The notes: a model not told the origin generated them from the sequence alone. A stretch of DNA of 64,000 nt from Coriaria nepalensis (GCA_027186245.1 CP114493.1:8191501-8255500); one strand, 5' to 3'. Shown: positions 10,508 to 23,402, numbered from the stretch's first letter. A program made the numbers and translations.

Positions 10508-11921
10508 ATTATTATCAGTACATAACTCTCTCGACTGTTTTTTCTGAGTGTAATTAGTGCGAAAAATAGACGAACAAAAGAAAAAAAGAAAAAGAAAAAA
10601 AAAATTGAAAAAGGTCATCTGTTCTCTCAAATGACAAACAGACATGGAGGGAAACAGTGATCTAAAAAGAGCAACTTGTTGCGAAACCTCTTACTCATAC
10701 AATTAAAGATTATGTTGTTCATCCTCGATTTCTAAATTCTGTTGGGTTATTTAATTCTCTACCCTGATTTTCCGATGTTATGTAATGATTTTCACTTGCA
10801 ATAAACCCACAATGTTCTACGCTCGAATAGGTTTTTACTTAAAACCCATTATACGCAACTAGTAAGAAGTTAATTTAGTGGAAGCACATGCTAAGCACGT
10901 TTGACGATGAAGCCGACCCGGCATACTAACTAATTTCATAACCTGACATGATCCCATCGCAACATCCTAAATAAAAAGATTAACCATGTACTGAAAACAT
11001 ATACAGATTCAGGGTAAAATTCTATTAGGTACTCATATTATGGTAAGAAAACTTTAAAGAAAGAGTCCAAAAAGTGTCCCAATCGCCTGATCATAAGACA
11101 CGCTTTGAGCCGTGCGGTGTGCGCCATGACAGGTACGCGAACCACCGGCCGACCACAACATGTAAGCATCAAGCATTTTGTGTGTGTGTGCATATTTTTC
11201 ATTCTTTACATTATTGTATAAGTAGTAGGACTTATTGGGGAAGCTTTACATTTATAAGTAAATCAAATCCCTTTAAAGGGTCGGTTCAAATTCAATGGTC
11301 ATATATACGAGATTTTAGGTGAGATTAATCAAGAATTAATATAATAATAATAATTAAATATTTCCAAATAATATAAATATTGGGATAAAGAAAATAATAA
11401 TTAAATTGTAATAGCTGACTAAGCAAACACAAAATTCTATTTCTTCCACTGTCATCTTCAGCCAGTAACAAAAATCATATACTTTCCTTCTTTTCAACAT
11501 CACATTCTTTCTTTATACATGAAATACACGCCTTCTTTTTTTTCTTTTTTTTATTGCTTTAATATATAGTGATGAAACATGCTATGATTACATATTATAT
11601 ATATATACAAATTTTAACGTGTAGTAGGGTTCAAAAAGCTTACAAAGATACCCACCTGTTATTTAATTTATTTATTAAAAACTATGTATTTTTAATTTCT
11701 TCAAATACAGGAAATAATTTTAAAAAATTAAAATTTAAAAATTTTAAAAAAATCTAGAGACGGACCTCTAATTGTTGGTATATGCTATGATGCCCCCACA
11801 TTCCTTTAAGAAAATCATTAATTAGAGAGACAAATAAAAAAATCTAAGAATCTAGAATCTATAAAGTGCACGAATTTCCCCTAAGGAAATTACCTTATTC
11901 TATATATCAGTTTAAGCGGTG

Positions 11922-11952
<31 letters not shown>

Positions 11953-12569
11953 GCATAAAAATATAGACTCTAAAGGGAATGTGTATTCTTTTTTTCCCCC
12001 ATAATAACTATAAAAAAAAAATACCAATCTCGAAAGAAAGTGTATTATAACTTTCTCATAATCAAAATACTGACTGCGTCAAAATCATTAAGAACATCGT
12101 TTCATTGTTCAGGTGGAACTTTTCCTTCATTGAGCAATAAATTTAAGAAATAATAAATAAATAAATAATAGTTTTTCTCAGTCGGTTTGACTCGCGAGTT
12201 GACTCACTCCAAGTGACCGATTGGAGTCTTCCACCTCACCGATCTTAGAATAAATAAGATATTCCCAGAAAACCGATTTTTTTTTTTTTTTTTTTTTCCG
12301 TCAGTTTTAACTTCTTCTTCGTCTTCTTCTTTCTCTGCCTCGATCTTCTCCTTCATCCCCGCTTTTACTTTTTCCTCTGCAATTTTTCTTAAATCAATCT
12401 TCCCTGAATTTCAGTTATACCCCTCCACCACAAATCTCGCTATAAAAAACAAAAAAAAAAAAAATTGTTCCTTTCAATCTCTTAATACGTTTTCCCGTCC
12501 CTTTTAACTTTGCTTCCTACCAGGACATAAAACCCACTAAATTATTTTTGTTTTCTTAAAACCAGTTTG
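10508..12569. other. Intergenic between RINGv and DUF1666 genes
   Basis: Holds the 3' trailer of the RINGv gene (purine-rich tract near 10570-10610), AT-rich sequence, a GATA microsatellite and, from about 12280, pyrimidine-rich leader sequence of the next gene. No other gene was seen. Confidence 0.5.
11924..11952. repeat. GATA microsatellite
   Basis: About seven tandem GATA units. Confidence 0.95.
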
Positions 12570-15500
12570 ATGGTTACTCAAAATTCGCTCAAAACCCATT
12601 TCGATTTCTTCCATCAACGTATTTTGGATGAATTTCTCTTCGCAAACATGTTCCGGATCATAGAATTCTTAAGGGTTTTTCTCTGCTACTCTGTTTTTCA
12701 TGTTTTCCAGCTGTTATTCGGATTCGTTTGCAGGTATCTGATCAAATCGTGGTTTTTTTTTTCCTTCTTAACGGTTCCGTGTAAAACTAGTGTTTTTCTT
12801 ACGTTTTCTTTTCCTTTTTAGATTCGTCGAAGATTATGAGAAAAGAGATTTACAGGAAGCCGGCCAAACTGATTCAAGGGGTTTAGAGCTGAATATTGGG
12901 TCAGATATTAGCTCTGCTTTCCGGGAATATAAGTTGAGTTTGAGTACAAGTAAACATCAATTTACATGGGAGAGAGAAACAACGGGGGTGATGATTTTAG
13001 AGCAACCAGAACCAGAAACTATTAACTGCTGTGTTGTTCAAGAATTTTTTGTGGGTGATGATGATTCTGATGCCTCACCGTTAAGTAATCACCTTTCCGA
13101 AATTTTAGAAGAATTCAGGTTTGAAGAAAAAGCAGAGGACTCTTTTCATCAAATCAAGCACGAGTTTTCTCAGGAAAGAGATGGATTTAGCTCAGAAACT
13201 ACTCAAATTCTTAATGATGACGATGATGATGATTCTGTCCATGTCAATGATCAAATCCATGAAAATTTTCAAGAGTTAATATCGAAAAAAAAAACAGAGG
13301 ACTTGCAAAAAGAACAAAAGGCAGAGGAATTGAAAGAAGAAGAAAAGGCAAATTACTCTGTTTTGGGGTCGGAAAACAGAGGAAATTTTATGAATGATTT
13401 ATTGCCTGAAGTTCAAGCTCTTTGGGAAGATTATTCAATTCCTTCTGATTCTGAATCTGATTTGTCAAAATTCAACGAAGATTTGGCAGAAACCATTGCC
13501 GATGACTCGGAAAAAGTTGATAATTTTCATGATACAAGAATAGTGGAAGAAGATAAAGTTTGTATCAGCGACCAAATGTATGATTCAGATGATGAATTCA
13601 TAGAGTTAAAGCCAAATCTGCTTACTTTCACTTTCTCAGAGCAAAAATGCAATTCTGAAAAGGACGACGATTCTGAGAAAGTTGAGGATCAAAATCAAGG
13701 GGAAGTTTTGGGTGAAATGGGCAGAGAAACAGTTGAATCCAATTTGAATTATGATTGTGAAGATGAAGATGAATATGAAACAGATGATGATGAAGAAGAA
13801 GAAGAAGAAGAAGAGGAAGAGGATGAGGACGATGATTTGTTAGAGAAACTGAAAATGGAAATGAGAAACGCAAGAACAGGAGGACTTCCAACAATTTTGG
13901 AAGAGGAAGACCAAGAGATTGCTCTTCTTCAAGGTCTAAAACCTCTCAAGATTGATGAACAAAAGCATGGATTCAAAGACGTAATGGCAGAGATTGTCAA
14001 AGTTCATAAGAATTATGCAGAAAAAATGCGGAAACTTGATGTCATGAACAACCAGACCATCCATGCAATTGGTAAGGTTTTTTTTTTTTTTAATTGAGAT
14101 TTCATCATCTACCTAATTTTCATGTGGGGTCCGAAGATTTTTGCTCAATAATTTATTATTATCGTTATTTTAGTTATTTTATTTTTTGTTTTATTATTTC
14201 TTCTTTGGAAACTGAACTAATTTACAATTACCGGTCTCTCTTGTTAGGACCCACATAATATGTACAATGGGGCCCACGTGGCATTAAATGTCCATGCACC
14301 CTTTGACCATTATTTCGGACAGCCATGTTTAGTGGTTGATCTCCACCTAAAATATTTTCACGCTAATCCAATCACTGTCTTTTCTAAAAGCAATTGACTT
14401 TATGCCGCGTTTAATGTCTTAAATTTGTTTGCATATAATCCCTTAATATTTTAGGAGACATCCCGTTACGATATATTGATATGATATGATAGAATAGAAT
14501 TAGGATTGAGATAAATCGATTACTTTAAATATAATTTACTTAATTTTTGGATTAATTTTTTATTTATTTTTAATAATAAATTACTAACATCAAATCCAAT
14601 TGTAACAGGTTTTCTTCAACTGAAAAACCCAAAGAAACCCAATTCATCACAAAAATCTTCAGTCCAAGCGATGAAAAGATCCATATTCTCCCACAAGCAA
14701 CGGGCAACAGAACCCGAACCTGACCCGTCTATGAAACTTGTCAGAGACTTGAGCAGGGACTTGGAATTTGTCTATGTTGGGCAGATATGTCTCTCGTGGG
14801 AAATTCTGCATTGGCAGCACAGAAAAGCTCAGGAGCTGCAGCAACATTATAGCAATTGCGCACAAGGTGTCCGACGGTATTACCAAGTGACGAATGAATT
14901 CCAATTGTTCCAAGTTCTCTTACAAAGATTCATCGAAAACGAGAAGTTTCAAGGCTTGACCAGGATCGAAAACTATGTTAGAAGTCGATGCATGCTTCGT
15001 TCTCTTCTTCAAGTACCCATCATTAAAGGTATTAAACAATATATAAAGATCTAAGCTTTTACTTTGAGTTCGTTTCTTAGTAGGTCCTGCGTGTGCATTT
15101 TTTGTAGATGATTGCTTGAGGGACAAGAAAGTGGGGAAAGGGGGAGAAGATGACGAAGAATATGAGATCTCAATCGGAATGTTGGGAAGGATTATCGAGG
15201 AATCAATGCAGGTGTTTTGGCAATTTCTTCGAGCTGATCATTGTAATAATAATCATCATCAACAAAATCAGATTTGCGATCTCCATTTCGAACCGGAAGA
15301 TTTGCAGCTTCTGATGGGTATCCGAGCTGATCTCCAAAAGGTAATTATATATAATCAATGGGAATTTCATAATTTCTTTCCCGTTTGGTCTATGTTTGAT
15401 TGGCTTGAGTAATCCTCCCAAATTCTAGTTTTAAGTCCATAAATTTCAGTGTGAACTCATAGAATCTACACTATTTTTGAATTCTATACAAAAAATTGCA

Positions 15501-15774
15501 GAAAGAGAGGAAGCTTAAAGACATAATGAGAAGCAGCAATTGTATAGTGAAGAAGTTTCAAAAGCATTCTCCTCATCATCATCACGAAGAAGATCGAGTG
15601 ATCGGTTATGCATTGTTCATTGCTCGGGTTGAACTCAAACTGGTTTCAAGAGTGCTCAATATGTCAAAATTAACTCCACATCAATTGCTTTGGTGCCGCC
15701 AAAAGCTAGACCAATTCCATTTTGTTAGCAGAAGGGTTCATCTTGAACCCTCATTTTCGCTTTTCCCTTGTTGA
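12570..15774 (+). CDS. DUF1666 family protein (acidic, N-terminal hydrophobic)
   Basis: Five exons: 12570-12733, 12822-14071, 14609-15028, 15108-15340 and 15502-15774. They sum to 2340 bases, about 779 residues, with all phases consistent. The N-terminus has a hydrophobic stretch (residues about 28-54, around RIIEFLRVFLCYSVFHVFQLL) that could anchor it in a membrane. The middle is highly acidic, with a Glu/Asp run at about residues 367-395 coded by GAA/GAT repeats. The C-terminal 300 residues match the plant DUF1666 domain: LPTILEEEDQE, GFKDVMAEIVKVHKNYAEKM, DLEFVYVGQICLSWEILHWQ, then a terminal helix with LTPHQLLWCRQKLDQFHFV. Its biochemical role is unknown. The ATG at 12570 is the first in frame. 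Confidence 0.88.
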
Positions 15775-16757
15775 TATCATTTTTTTTTTTTTTTTTTGCA
15801 GTACATATAATTTTGTTTCTCCTATGTTTTTTCTTATTAAAAAAACAAAAAAACAAATGGAGGGAAAGTAAAAATAATAATAAAAGATATAGTGCTTCTC
15901 TTGGAAATTAACTTTAATAAATGTAACGCTTCCTTGAAACTTTAGTTCATAAATGTTGGATTAGTAGGCCTAGGCCCAAATCCGGATGTGAAGCCCAGAA
16001 ATCGAGTTGGAGCCCATTTTATCTTTACGCTTAAAACGGATGGTTCTTTCTTGGCCGTTGGATTTGCTTTCTTCATCTAAGCCATCTATTGCCCACATAT
16101 ATTCATCGTTATCCCTCTCTCTCTCTCTCTCCCTCAGATAGTTTTGCGAGTGAAATTTAGGACAATACAATTTTGGTCGTTGTCTCTCTTCGTGATTAAT
16201 ATTCTCTTCTATGCTGTTAATCTGGGTTATGTTACTGATTTCTTGGGTGCTTGAAGTCACGATTCTTCAGTGTGAGATGGTTGTTGTTCTCTGTGTAAGA
16301 AATCTTTAGGTTGCTAGGTTTTGCATATTTGGTTGATTTCTTTGTTTGATATTTTTGGTTTGTAATTGTATCGAACAATACAACCAGTGCACATAGAGAT
16401 CTAACAAGTTGTTGGAGCTCTGGATCCATTTGGGAATTTTCTGTGTCTACTCTTTCCTCTCTGAATCTTGTATTGATATCGAATTTGGTAAACTGAAAAT
16501 TTAAGATGGAGTATGGCATAAAATTTGATCAATAATCGCATAAAGACATAACAATAATCATTGCTCACAAATCAAGTAGTAATTAGATCCCGATCAAGTT
16601 GTCTGAAGCAATTCCTTGATGTCATAACCTTGAAGCTATCATTAGATTGAAAAAAAAAGGGGGGGGGGGGGGGGTATTAGTTTCTAAGTAAAGAATAAGC
16701 ATTTGAAAGTTAAAACAATCGTATTTTCTAAAATACAAGAGAAGTGAAGGCTTTTTT
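15775..16757. other. Intergenic with orphan promoter-like segment
   Basis: Contains a T-tract at 15780-15798, a G-tract at about 16662-16675, and between 15965 and 16130 three GCCCA motifs followed by a CT-repeat. The layout resembles a plant housekeeping promoter and leader, but no matching reading frame follows. Confidence 0.4.
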
Positions 16758-18543
16758 CTAAACCTGGAGGAAGGTAAGAAGCAAGATTACTCCCGAGTTC
16801 CAAAAGGCGTGGATCGTGATCGGAGTCATTAGGTTATGCGTTTGAGCATAAGAAAATCCCAAAGCAGTTCCTATACAAATCAGTATTCTCAAAATCTTAA
16901 TCTTTCAAAATGTGACTATATATATCATTTATTTACCTAGAACAAACAATTGGGGAAACTCTCCGGGAGTGAGATGTGCAAGTGCGAACACGGCCCCACT
17001 AATCAACACAGCGACTGGTGTAGGAACCCTTTAGATAGAACATGGTATAGTAAGGCAAAAGATTACATAATTAGACGATTATGGAAACTATGTAAAAATC
17101 AACGAAGAAAATCAAAAAATGAGCACACCACTTAGTAAGAGACACCATAAAGAAGCCTCGGAAAATTGTTTCCTCAAGAAGTGGAGCGAGAACGCCCGTA
17201 ATGCCCACCAAGTAAGCAGTACTAACAATGAAAATTCGATATAATAAATCTTAGTTAACAATGTTGAAATTAGGCCATTGAAAATTATGAGACATCCATC
17301 GATCGCTCTTTGGCAAAACAGAAAAAAAAGAAAACTATGAGCCATTTCATTCATGAACATTACCTGATAGTAGAAGATCCGATCAATGGAAGCAAGCGAA
17401 CTAAAGCATCGGTCTGAAACAAAAAGTTTCAAAATATAATACAAAAGACTAAAAATTAATACTAGATATGTCTCAAGTAATCCTGGATTATTCAAATTGA
17501 TAGTTACCTCTCTTTCTTGACTTCCACCGGTAAAAAAAGACATGACTGCCCCTGTAGCTGCAATGGCAGCTACGGCCCCGACCAAACCGATACCGGCCCA
17601 TAAGAGCCAGCCTTTCTGAAGATCCAAAGGATCCTGAAAATCTGAAACACTTGACTCAATAATTGAAAATCCAAAAAAAAAAAAAAATTAACTGAACAAA
17701 ATTAAATTATTTGAGCTCTATTTTCTGAATTTGATACCATATCGATACACGTCTTCCGGAAGTGGTTTATATGAGTTAGCAACACTGTATAAGATTATAA
17801 GCACGACTGCAGTTGTAATTCTGCAGAAAAAAATTTAAAACTCATTTGGCTTTTCTCCAAAAAGAAAAACGAAATGACAAGTAGTAATACTAAACTTATG
17901 TATACCCTTGATCAAGAAAAAGTATTTCTGCCTTGTCATCTAAACTTAGGCCTTCAACTTGAAGCCCGAAATAAGGAACTGCTGCTGCTTCTACTAATCC
18001 TGTCAAAACAAAACTGCCTGGCGAAATCAGTTAAATTTCTTTCTAACAATGGCTAGAAAGTACAGAGCTTTAATGGAAAAAGTTACCTTAATCCACAAGC
18101 AAGTGAAGTCAAAGAAACTGTTTGCCATCCCCATGGAACCTCCCACCGCTTCAAAATGGGCCAGTCCAGCCCATTTTCCTGAAAACAATCTTACATTTTT
18201 AAGCCCCAATTTTACTGGTTTGAAGAAGAGCAAGAATTTTCTTGGCAACCAAACAGAACTATTAAAATGAAAAATTACTCTCGCATCATACCTTTTGTGG
18301 AATATTATCATCACCTTTTTTGGGTTCCTTTCCAGCACTGAAGAAGCAAGCAGAACGAAGCCGTTTTGGCGAAATGGTATTAGAACAATTGGGTGAGAAT
18401 CGTACGGAGCAGAACTTTCTCCGACCGGCAAGAAAAACGGCAGGAGTTTGTTTCGCCGAGGAATTAGAAAACGACAGCGTACGTGAATCGGAGAAATAGT
18501 AAATGGAAGATTGCGTGAGATTTATAAGTGTCGTCGTATTCAT
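16758..18543 (-). CDS. CPBP-family intramembrane protease, probably plastid
   Basis: Nine minus-strand exons: 18543-18292, 18178-18087, 18013-17906, 17820-17738, 17641-17508, 17413-17364, 17221-17129, 17028-16937 and 16870-16758. They give about 254 residues, all in phase. The first about 70 residues are Ser/Thr/Arg-rich with few acids, like a chloroplast transit peptide. Several membrane segments follow. The CPBP (CAAX/Rce1-like) catalytic signature is visible: LLEETIFRGFF (EExxxR), FALAHLTPGEFPQL, and a final TIHAFWNSGVILLL. Family members are zinc or glutamate-type intramembrane proteases; plant plastid relatives act at the thylakoid or envelope. The substrate cannot be told from sequence. 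A GAA-repeat tract lies just 5' of the gene at about 18625. Confidence 0.9.
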
Positions 18544-19320
18544 TGCTGTTTATTATTTTCGAGCCAGAAAAATATCACTCGGGTAATTTGAAGATCTGAT
18601 TTTTTATATTTTTTTGGTTCTCAAAGACAGGGAAGAAGAAGAAGAAGAAGAAGATAAGGCTATCGTTGCAAGAAGAAGCTGATAGTTTTAGCTAAAAATG
18701 AAAAATTAACTTTATTATTTATTAATCACCCTAATTATAAGCCAAAAATACAATATCTATTTTATTGAACTCTTAGATAATACATAAAATTAAACTTGAA
18801 TTATTTGAACTATAAAAAATATATATTTAAGTCTTAAATTAATAATAATTATGATATTATTTCAAATTAAATAAATATTTTAGAAATAAATAAAAAAAAA
18901 GTATATAATATATATTACAATAGTAACAAAAATTTAATAATTATATTATTCTAAAATATTTTAAGCAAAAGTGAGGAATTATAATTTTGAGCTCAATAAA
19001 AAAAAAATATTCTTAAGGAGAAAATAAATTATTAAAAATTATTACGAATTAAAGAGAAGATAAAAAATTATAAAAATTAAGACTTATGTTCTAAATTTTA
19101 ATATTTCAACATTTTTAAGTCTAGTTTACTTAATTAATAATTATGGTCCTAATTAAATTTGGGCTGAGCACACTAACAAATAAAATTTGTTAGTTTAAAA
19201 TTCAAATTTGAGTAAATTAAAATCTAAAATAAAGTTTCACAAATTCTCCTTAAAGAACTCCACAAAATCTACTCCACCTTCTAAATGGAGACATATATAT
19301 GCATATGAACATGCAAGTTA
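18544..19320. other. Intergenic, very AT-rich
   Basis: Begins with the 5' leader of the CPBP gene, including a GAA microsatellite at 18628-18653. From 18700 to 19250 it is AT-rich with no recognisable feature. Confidence 0.5.
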
Positions 19321-20230
19321 CACTCAATCGTTCTTAGGTCTAACCCGATAACCCGAATTGTTATACTTACTACCATACAGCTGATGATGAACACCATGAT
19401 AACCCGAATTGTTCCGGAACAAGACATGTATAGGGTTTCCAGGAAGCCATAACCCACAATGGTCGTCTACGTTTTTGATGCTGGCAAAGGAGAAGAAAAA
19501 GATGGAAACCCTGGAAGACATACTGGACAAGATGAAGGCGAGAGCCCCCACCCACTGTGTCGCGGAGGAGGCCTTCTAGAGGGTGATTGTATAAGGCCCC
19601 GAAGGTGTAGGGGACCAAGATGTGGTGATACTGGGAGTGAATGTGCTTGTAGAGGAGTTTGTTGTAATGCATGTATCTATGGATGAAGTATTGCCATGTA
19701 TCCATGGCAAACATTGCAATGCAGAATTGGGATAGAATGAGTAAGAATGACTTTGAGTTAGAAGAAGCAGTTTCTTCATCATCTCCAGTTATCTGAAAGT
19801 CAACCCATCATAATCAAATACTATTATAGAATGGAAAAATAGTTCACTGATCATATCAAATTGTACCAAAAGGATAAGTTGTTCAGAAAACACTTGATTA
19901 ATTTAATGTATCACACGTAGAAATATATAAATATATATTCATATATATATATATATCCAAATGCATTAGACCATAGTTCTTACTTTAAAGAGGAGGATTG
20001 AAACTATAGCTTGAACAACTTCTTGACGGAACACCTGCAACCACAACGCCTTTCGATACCGAGTTCTTCTTGTCCTCATCTTTCTTTGAATGCAATCTGT
20101 AATTCCCGCATGATCCGAGAAGAACATAAATCCCAGAATATATCCATTAAACCAGAATCGGTGCAAATACACCCAATAATTGATCACTGCTTACAAAAAA
20201 TCCTAGCAAGTGCTTGGAAACAAAGAAAAC
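19321..20230 (-). pseudogene. Sphingoid-base C4-hydroxylase pseudogene (tandem copy)
   Basis: Decayed minus-strand copy of the gene at 20647-22158, with the same two-exon layout. The exon 1 equivalent (about 20230-19985) changes frame several times. An NYRLHSKKDEDKK segment is readable only in a different frame from the flanking YWVY and VVQAIVSILLFK segments. Exon 2 (about 19790-19321) reads ITGDDEE...DTWQYFIHRYMHYNK, then a second histidine motif altered to HSQYHH. It then shifts frame after DTVGG, and continues as GALAFILSSMSSRVSIFFF...DDHCGLWLPGN...VHHQLYGSKYN. The segment normally following GSKYN (FSQPFFITWDRILGTYMPY) is missing. It cannot make the enzyme. Confidence 0.88.
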
Positions 20231-20646
20231 GCAAGAGAGTGTTGGAAAATAAAAGGAGGAAACAGGGAGACTCCAACTGAAATAACGCCTCCTCATGTGG
20301 GACAGTTAATGCATTACGTGCAAAAATCCCACAACGTGGCATACTTCCATTGGATCGCCACTCTCATCGAATGGCTGTACAATGTACACGGTTTACTCGT
20401 GACCGTACAGAGTAATGCTGGCCTTAGACAGCTCTCTTCCCAGAGGAAGGATAAATAGATATCACAAATCAACTCAGTTTTGTAAGCATATATTAAAAAA
20501 AAAAAAAAAAAGTATAGACCACATCAATTTGGAAAAAAAAAAAAAATTCATTTACAAATCACGTACGACGCGACGCAATTCCGTTAGCTAAACCCGAAAA
20601 GGGGGAAAAAAAAAATACTGAGATAACATGTGACGCTTGTATATGA
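20231..20646. other. Spacer between the two hydroxylase copies
   Basis: No gene. Two A-tracts (about 20493-20510 and 20535-20546) lie on the 3' side of the intact copy. The left part may include the decayed promoter of the pseudogene. Confidence 0.4.
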
Positions 20647-22158
20647 TCAATCATCCTTAGGCTCTGCAACGAATCCTCCTCCTGCCCTCTTCTTTAAAGA
20701 GTAAGGCATATAAGTTCCAAGAATCCGATCCCAAGTAATGAAAAACGGTTGTGAGAAATTATACTTGCTTCCATAGAGCTGGTGGTGAACATCATGGTAA
20801 GCCGTATTGTTCCGGAACAAGACATGGAACAAATTTCCAGGCAGCCACAGGCCGCAATGGTCGTCCACGGTTTTAATGGTGGCGAAGGAGAAGAAGAAGA
20901 TGGAGACTCGTGGGGACATTCCGGAGAGGAGGAAGGAGAGAGCCCCACCTATGGTGTCGAGGAGGAGACCTTCAATGGGGTGGTTGTATAGGGCTCCGAA
21001 AGCATAGGGGACGACTAGGCGATGGTGTTGGGAGTGGATGTGTTTGTAGAGGAACTTGTTGTGGTGCATGAATCTGTGCATGAAGTATTGCCACGTGTCT
21101 AGGACGAGCATTGCAGTGATGAATTGGGCCGCGATTATGGGCCACGGTCGTGGAGCTGAGCTGGCCCCATCATCATCTCCGGTCACCTATGTGGAGAAGA
21201 AGAAGATAATGACAACAATGAGGTTGTTATAGATTAAAGGAGATAAGGTCGTTTGATAGATGGGCAGGATGATCACACTTAAATAATCACAATAAGTCTA
21301 AACAAAACAGAGAATTATTGAATTAGTATATAGTAAGATAATCATATTGCCGTCTCCCTTACCACGAAAATGAGAATTAATAACAGGCAACTTGTTAAAT
21401 ATATTGGACTCTACCACAAGCAAAAGAAGAAAGAAAGACACGCTGAAAAAGTAATTTCATAACAATAAGGAATATGACTGATCCCAGAATCCTAATCATT
21501 AAGAACTAATATTCTCTCATCAGAATGAACATCTACAATACCAAAAGCTGAAACCCAGAGTGAGAACTACAAAACAAATAGAACACTTAAGTGAAATTAC
21601 TAATTCAAGCTATGCAAACCGCTCTCAAAGTGGACTAATCTCATAAATTTTATGCTGATCTAAGAAGAATTCAGATACAGAGGAATTAACTATACACCTA
21701 ATTTGTTGCCTCGAATTTTTGTTACAAGAAAAAAAAATTCCATATTTCACAGATTCTCACACAGTATCCAAAAATAGAAAATCCTTAAAGCAAACAACTA
21801 TGGATAAATCAAGTTTCCAACTTCATAATCCAATCTCATAACACCTAGAAAGCCAATAAAAAAAAAACACCCCATTGACCAGAATAGCCAATTAAAATCA
21901 AAATTTGAAAGGAAGAAAAAAAAAAGATTAATATACCTTGAACAAGATAATAGCAACGATTGCCTGGATGGTTTGTTGGAGAAGAACACCAGTGACGACA
22001 GTTTGCTTGGAGACCAAATTCTTCTCCTCTTCATCTTTCTTCGAGTGCAATCGGTAATTTTCAAAGTATCCCAGAATTATATAAATTCCTGAATATACCC
22101 AGTACACTACGATCGGCATAAAAGTACCTAATAACTCATCGGAAATCTCTAAACCCAT
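20647..22158 (-). CDS. SBH1: Sphinganine C4-monooxygenase (sphingoid base hydroxylase)
   Basis: Two exons, 22158-21937 and 21186-20647, encode about 253 residues; the family in plants is near 260. It is an ER-membrane di-iron hydroxylase of the fatty acid hydroxylase superfamily. It adds the C4 hydroxyl to sphinganine to make phytosphingosine for ceramides. Exon 1 gives two membrane segments (MPIVVYWVYSGIYIILG and GVLLQQTIQAIVAIILF). Exon 2 has the histidine boxes that bind iron: HRFMHH, HSQHH and HDVHHQ, plus DDHCGLWLPGN. It ends with LKKRAGGGFVAEPKDD, a Lys/Asp-rich tail. The single intron is 750 bases. SBH1 versus SBH2 cannot be decided from sequence alone. Confidence 0.92.
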
Positions 22159-22483
22159 CTTTTTCCCAGAAAAAGTGACGTACGATCAAATATTGACTGA
22201 AACTCCTACAAAACTCATTAGAAATTCTAAAAATCCCCAAATCGCAATCCCCTGATAAACTAGCTCTGATCTTAACGATTGAAATTAGCGAAAGATACGA
22301 TGGGATTAGAATCGAGGCTTAATAAATAGTAATAATAAATAAATAATAAAAGATAAAGTAGGGATTAGAAGCGATAAGAGCCAGGTAGGGTTTTTGGTCA
22401 CAAGAAAAGATTTTCGATTGAGGTCGGATTTTGAAATTTTGAATTATTATAAAGAGTTTTCCAGGTGAAAGGAAAGGGAAAAC

Positions 22484-23402
22484 TAACTTTCACGCCCTTA
22501 ACTAAAGCCTAAAAAGCACTTACACCCATTACTTTTGTCAAACAATTATTAACCCCCAAAATCTGAAAGAAACTAAATTTAACCCTCAAATTTATTAAAT
22601 TTGGATGGAATGAGACACGTGTCACGTGACCCAATAGAACTATCTATGTCATAAAAAATTTATAAAAAATTTCAAAAAATAACACCTATGTTTAATAATT
22701 AAAATATTCTCCTAATCTTCTTTTTTTTTTCTTTTCATCTCCAACAACCAACAGCTAAAATTGCAATTGGCTCCACCACTACCTTATTCATTCTCTCTTT
22801 GGCTCCCCATAAAATTTGGGATGTCTAAATGGGCTTGAATATGGAAATCTCTAGGTTCTTTGTTCCAAATTTTGGAATTCTAGATTCATTTATATCTAGA
22901 AATGTTAAATAATATGATATAAAATAAAAGTAGTTAAATTTAAATCAATTTAACTATAATTCTTCAAAATATTATTAAAATGACAAGTTTATGTATCGTG
23001 GATGGTACTTTATAATGGATAAGGATTCAGTCTCGTCTATGAGTTCTTAAACTCATCACAAAGAGCTAAAATTTATTTAAGATGAGATCTGATTGTGTAC
23101 AAACTATTATATAAATTAATGAAATAAAAAAATAATCAATTAAAAAAAAACTTACACTCATCAATTGATGGGGCAGCTTAAGGACATCTGAATCACCTCT
23201 CTTGAATAAAATATTTACCATTGGTATGGATGGATCTGGAAACTCAAGACTTGACTGAATCGCTACCCCATTACAATTCAGTCCAAACTCAACAATTTTG
23301 GGAGTCAAAATTACTTTCTTTCAGACTTTGGGAGTTTATTACTGTTTGGAAAAGTTTTGGGTATATTTACTTTTAGGCTAAACTTGCGGGGGTTAATGCT
23401 AA
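22484..23402. mobile_element. Non-autonomous element with long terminal inverted repeats
   Basis: The left end (22484-22615) and the reverse complement of the right end (23270-23402) align imperfectly for over 100 bases. Both read like 'AGCCTAAAA.....TACCC', then 'ACTTTT..CAAACA.TAAT.AAC.CCCAAA.TCTGAAAGAAA', then a stretch with TTGAGTTTGGA or AATTTGGATGGAATGA. The interior (about 650 bases) is AT-rich, with no transposase frame. Long inverted ends and small size suggest a Mutator-like or other DNA-transposon derivative. I could not fix the target-site duplication. Confidence 0.6.

Noticed and set aside
12790..12821. Frame extending upstream of DUF1666 exon 2 from a GTG
   Set aside because: The segment is the polypyrimidine end of intron 1; splicing at 12733/12822 gives the continuous RFVEDYEKR frame from the ATG at 12570.
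13628..13894. Leu/His-rich frame on the minus strand
   Set aside because: Antisense shadow of the acidic repeat in the DUF1666 gene.
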